From Flavobacteriales bacterium UBA7430 (lineage in GTDB: Bacteria > Bacteroidota > Bacteroidia > Flavobacteriales > UBA7430), in assembly GCA_002478765.1 (NCBI GenBank), contig DLQO01000038.1, positions 16,414 through 80,413 of the forward strand: a DNA stretch of 64,000 nt, written 5' to 3'. The position numbers and the translations under genes were made by a program. Position 1 is the first letter of the stretch. Every line of letters starts with the position of its first letter. Under the pieces are notes generated by a model that did not search any database, was not told where the DNA came from, and saw only the letters and a list, made by a program, of their open reading frames with translations. Shown piece after piece: positions 60,583-64,000 of this stretch.

Positions 60583-62355
60583 TTATGAACGGTAAATTTC
60601 ACGGTATTCACTTTCGTATTTGGCCCGTATCGGCTTTCTTTTCAGTTTCAGTGTAGCGGTAAGTTCACCACCGTCAACAGACCACACATCTTTCATGAGT
60701 ACGAATTTTTTGACATGCTCGTAGGGCGCAAACTGTTGGTTGTAACGGTTGATTTCACTTTCGTATTTTTTCAGTACTTCAGGATGTTCCGTCATTTCCG
60801 GATTTGTAGTGTAGGTGATGTCATGAAGCTGGCACCATACCTTAAGGGACTCAAATTCAGGAACGATGAATGCACCTGGCATTTTCTCTCCATCTCCCAG
60901 CACCATCACTTGTTCAATGATTCTGGATTCTTTAAATTTATTCTCCATCACCTGGGGTGCGATGTATTTTCCTCCGGAGGTTTTAAAAATTTCTTTTTTA
61001 CGATCGGTAATTTGCAGATACACACCGTCAACCATCTTTCCGATGTCGCCGGTGGCAAACCATCCGTCTTGGTCAATGACTTGTGCAGTCAGGTCGGGTC
61101 TTTTATAATAACCCATCATGACGTTTCGTCCTTTGCATAGGATTTCTCCATCAGGACCAAACTTAACTTGTACACCCTCCATAACTTTTCCCACGGTACC
61201 GTAGCATCTGCCGCCTTTTTCAGGTGTGTTAACCGCAATCACAGGAGAGGTTTCGGAGAGACCGTAACCTTCAAAAATCGGTATTTGAGCTGCCGTAAAT
61301 ACTCGTGCCAGTCGCGGTTGAAGTGCAGCAGCACCCGAAAAGATGTACTTGATGTTGCCCCCAACAGCTTCTCGCCATTTGCTAAAGATGAGTTTGTTGG
61401 CAATTTTTAATTGAAACTCGTAAAAGGCTCCATTTTTTCTCTCGAGCTCATGGCGAAGGCCTAAGTTTAAGGCCCAAAAGAAAAGGTTCTTCTTCACTCC
61501 TTTAAGATCAGATCCTTTGGCAACAATTTTATCATAAATTTTCTCCAACAAGCGCGGAACTGTTGGCATGATGCTCGGTTTAATTTCTTTTAAATTATCG
61601 CCGATTTGTTCGATGCTTTCGGCATAGTATATAGAGGTCCCTTTGTAGAGGTAATAGTATTCCACCACGCGTTCAAAAACATGGCAGAGTGGTAAGAAAC
61701 TGATGGCCCTATCGGATTCATCGAGAGGGAGGGAGTCTTTAAGTCCAATAAATTGAGAGAACAAATTGTCGTGAGACAACATCACTCCTTTTGGATTTCC
61801 GGTAGTCCCTGAGGTGTAAATGATGGTATACAAGTCTGATGATTTGACCTCCAGTTGATGCGCTTTCATTTTTGAGGCTTTTGGATTTTCCATTCCATCC
61901 TCAATAATTTCATGCCAATCTTTTGCATTTTCAATTTCATCAAATGCATAAATAGCCTCGAGCGATTCCACTTTATCAATGAGCGAGTGAACCTTCTCAA
62001 AAATTTCCTCAGACCCTACAAATAGAATACGCGCCCCAGAATCTTTGAGAATGTATTCGTAGTCATCGGTGGTGATGTTTGGATAGATGGGTACGTTGAT
62101 GGCTCCAATTTTACTGATGCCCATGTCGGCCAAAGCCCATTCCGGACGATTGGCAGAAACGAGGGCAATTTTATCGCCGGGGTTTACACCTAAGTTCAAC
62201 AGGCCATAACCAACAGCGTCGGTAATCTTTACGAATTCCTCTGCGGAATAGGTTCTCCATACGCCGTCCTCTTTACCTGCCAATACATCAGGTTTGTTGA
62301 ATTTTTGCTGTGTATATTCTGCGAGTTCAAATACTCTCGTGGGTTTCAAATTCAT
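60583..62355 (-). CDS. AMP-forming long-chain acyl-CoA synthetase
   Basis: Activates fatty acids to acyl-CoA at the expense of ATP. The 590-aa FAA1-type protein has the P-loop TIIYTSGTTGNPKGVMLSH near residue 177-195, YGLSETSPVI, and GWFATGDIGKMVDGVYLQITDRKKEI with the hinge. The C-terminal lysine segment (GELTATLKLKRKPI) is present. It stands just upstream of the beta-oxidation operon on the same strand, with its own terminator. It is divergent from recG. Substrate chain length is inferred. Confidence 0.92.
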   Translation of the reverse strand: MNLKPTRVFELAEYTQQKFNKPDVLAGKEDGVWRTYSAEEFVKITDAVGYGLLNLGVNPGDKIALVSANRPEWALADMGISKIGAINVPIYPNITTDDYEYILKDSGARILFVGSEEIFEKVHSLIDKVESLEAIYAFDEIENAKDWHEIIEDGMENPKASKMKAHQLEVKSSDLYTIIYTSGTTGNPKGVMLSHDNLFSQFIGLKDSLPLDESDRAISFLPLCHVFERVVEYYYLYKGTSIYYAESIEQIGDNLKEIKPSIMPTVPRLLEKIYDKIVAKGSDLKGVKKNLFFWALNLGLRHELERKNGAFYEFQLKIANKLIFSKWREAVGGNIKYIFSGAAALQPRLARVFTAAQIPIFEGYGLSETSPVIAVNTPEKGGRCYGTVGKVMEGVQVKFGPDGEILCKGRNVMMGYYKRPDLTAQVIDQDGWFATGDIGKMVDGVYLQITDRKKEIFKTSGGKYIAPQVMENKFKESRIIEQVMVLGDGEKMPGAFIVPEFESLKVWCQLHDITYTTNPEMTEHPEVLKKYESEINRYNQQFAPYEHVKKFVLMKDVWSVDGGELTATLKLKRKPIRAKYESEYREIYRS

Positions 62356-62465
62356 GCCGTTTGTTTTAAGTGAACTAGTACCTTCAAAACTACTAAATTT
62401 TCATCAAAATCAATTTGAGCTTTTGAACTCCGATTATGATAACTTACATTTGATAAAATTTGATC

Positions 62466-64000
62466 ATGCCTCAGAATCCACATGTGCTAGACACCCCTAT
62501 AGAATTCCTAAAAGGAGTAGGGCCTCAGCGTTCGGATATTTTACAAAAAGAGTTGCAGGTTTTTCGTTACCGAGACTTACTAGAGCTCTATCCCTTTAGA
62601 TATATTGATAGAACTAAATTTCATAAGATTTCTGAACTGCTTTCCGATTTGGCAGATGTTCAAATTCTTGGAAAAATTACACGCATCACCGAGGAAGGGG
62701 TCGGGCGTAAAAAAAGACTAAAGGCTGTTTTTGAAGACGAAAGCTCTTCCATGGAATTGGTATGGTTTAAGGGTGTTTCATGGGTTAAGAAATCGCTCAA
62801 GTTAAACGAGCAAATTGTGGTTTTTGGTAAGCCCACGATGTACAGAAACACCTACAGCATCTCGCACCCGGAAATAGAAACTCTTGAGAACTACAAGAAG
62901 AGTTTGCTCACTGCCATGCAGGGCGTGTATCCATCTACTGAAAAGCTCACCAATAGATTTTTACATTCCAAAGGTATTGCCAAATTAATGCACGAATTGC
63001 TCGGGCAGATTGCAGAATACATCCCCGAAACATTATCGCTGAACATCCGAAAAGAATACAAACTCATCTCCAAGCGAGATGCTTTGTTGAATGTGCACTT
63101 TCCCAAATCTGAGGAGCTTTTACGGCAAGCCCATCGTCGTCTGAAATTCGAAGAATTCTTTTTCATTCAATTGGCTTTGTTGAAAATGAAGCGACATAAA
63201 AAGCAAGTGTATCAATCGTATCCGTTTACAGATATAGGCAATCATTTTAATGAGTTTTACAAAAAACAACTGTCCTTCGAGCTAACAGGAGCTCAAAAAC
63301 GTGTATTAAAGGAGATTCGTTTGGATGTTGCATCCGGCAAACAAATGAATCGCTTGGTGCAAGGCGATGTGGGTTCTGGGAAAACGATTGTAGCCTTAAT
63401 GGTGATGCTCATGGCCAAAGACAATGGATTTCAATCTTGTTTGATGGCTCCTACGGAGATTTTAGCTACGCAGCATTATCAAGGTTTAAAAGATATGGTC
63501 GAGGCTCTTGGAATGAAGATGGAATTACTCACGGGCTCTACCAAAGTAGCGCGTAGAAGAGAGATTCATGCGGCCTTGGAGTCCGGGGAATTGGATATCC
63601 TTGTGGGAACGCATGCACTTTTAGAGGACAAAGTGAAATACAAAAACCTGGGGATGGCGATCATCGATGAGCAGCATCGATTTGGTGTTTCTCAACGCTC
63701 CAAAATGTGGAAGAAAAACCAAAAACCCCCACACATCCTCGTGATGACGGCAACACCCATACCCCGCACATTGGCCATGACGGTTTATGGGGATCTAGAC
63801 ATTTCCGTTATTGATGAGCTGCCTCCGGGAAGAAAACCCATTACGACTTTGCATCGCACCGACAAACACCGATTGTCTATGTTTCACTTCTTGAAACAAG
63901 AAATAGAAAAAGGACGACAGATTTACATCGTATACCCCTTGATTGATGAAAGTCAGACCCTCGATTATAAAGATTTGATGGACGGTTACGAAAGTATTTG
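62466..64000 (+). CDS. recG: ATP-dependent DNA helicase RecG (3' partial)
   Basis: RecG remodels stalled forks and junctions. The frame runs from ATG at 62466 to the right edge (about 511 residues) without a stop. The N-terminal wedge domain opens DTPIEFLKGVGPQRSDILQKEL and the oligonucleotide-binding fold follows near residue 60. Helicase motifs visible are GDVGSGKTIVALM (Walker A), MAPTEILATQHY (Ia), AIIDEQHRFGVSQR (motif II) and MTATPIPRTLAM (motif III). The second RecA domain and the C terminus lie beyond the window. Confidence 0.95.
   Translation, partial: MPQNPHVLDTPIEFLKGVGPQRSDILQKELQVFRYRDLLELYPFRYIDRTKFHKISELLSDLADVQILGKITRITEEGVGRKKRLKAVFEDESSSMELVWFKGVSWVKKSLKLNEQIVVFGKPTMYRNTYSISHPEIETLENYKKSLLTAMQGVYPSTEKLTNRFLHSKGIAKLMHELLGQIAEYIPETLSLNIRKEYKLISKRDALLNVHFPKSEELLRQAHRRLKFEEFFFIQLALLKMKRHKKQVYQSYPFTDIGNHFNEFYKKQLSFELTGAQKRVLKEIRLDVASGKQMNRLVQGDVGSGKTIVALMVMLMAKDNGFQSCLMAPTEILATQHYQGLKDMVEALGMKMELLTGSTKVARRREIHAALESGELDILVGTHALLEDKVKYKNLGMAIIDEQHRFGVSQRSKMWKKNQKPPHILVMTATPIPRTLAMTVYGDLDISVIDELPPGRKPITTLHRTDKHRLSMFHFLKQEIEKGRQIYIVYPLIDESQTLDYKDLMDGYESI

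Noticed and set aside
1-64000. tRNA or rRNA genes, CRISPR arrays, insertion sequences or prophage genes
   Set aside because: Reading through the intergenic regions I found no tRNA-like cloverleaf with CCA end, no regular repeat array, no transposase or integrase frame and no phage structural genes.

Overview
The window looks like chromosomal DNA from a marine-type Bacteroidota bacterium, most likely order Flavobacteriales. The evidence is a fused lpxC-fabZ gene, a PorX-type response regulator (type IX secretion), Omp28, DUF6029, DUF5522 and DUF4258 family proteins, a Bacteroidota-type acidic-linker TonB, an UpxY-type NusG paralogue, AT-rich codon use, and promoter -7 boxes of the form TAnnTTTG in front of many genes. 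I judge this from family recognition only and cannot name a species. I found no tRNA or rRNA gene, insertion sequence, prophage or CRISPR array. The window is nearly all genes; the longest gene-free stretch is about 320 bp.

Layout. 1-9.7 kb: the 3' part of ruvB, a small conserved gene, ubiX, an envelope triad (TlpA thioredoxin, DUF6029 barrel, Omp28 lipoprotein), then gcvH-vanZ-tonB, galE, an orphan UpxY/NusG-like factor and an M23 peptidase-MerR pair. 9.8-14.9 kb: alaS, two small genes, a PLP enzyme and a LysM glucosaminidase. 14.9-24.1 kb: a large lipoprotein, rnhB and a glycosyltransferase on the minus strand, then a surface-polysaccharide set (flippase, sulfotransferase, chain-length protein, O-antigen ligase/polymerase). 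24.1-29.8 kb: the lipid A block HD protein-lpxD-lpxC/fabZ-lpxA-ABC ATPase-efp. 29.9-33.4 kb: porX-tsaE-ald-DUF4258. 33.4-37.1 kb: proline dehydrogenase, then aroB-aroA.

37.1-45.7 kb is the most accessory-looking part. It holds a helix-hairpin-helix/beta-barrel protein with a partner barrel, two small HTH regulators with an operator-like spacer, and a complete Lol-like envelope transport operon (LolA-like carrier, two FtsX permeases, LolD-like ATPase, outer-membrane barrel). 45.8-49.5 kb: purE and the hpt-adk-obgE-PAP2-crcB operon. 49.6-54.5 kb: a possible gene remnant, an O-methyltransferase, an M16 peptidase and a large secreted zinc metalloprotease. 54.5-62.4 kb: a fatty-acid beta-oxidation operon (MarR-fadN-fadA-fadE) preceded by an acyl-CoA synthetase. 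recG runs off the right edge.

Systems view. Most genes are housekeeping. The coherent accessory themes are envelope construction (lipid A, sulfated polysaccharide, Lol-like lipid or lipoprotein transport, PorX secretion control) and fatty-acid catabolism. The strongest non-gene signals are -7 boxes that end only 4-8 nt before start codons. One of these is an interleaved divergent pair at 13044-13087 that predicts leaderless mRNAs.
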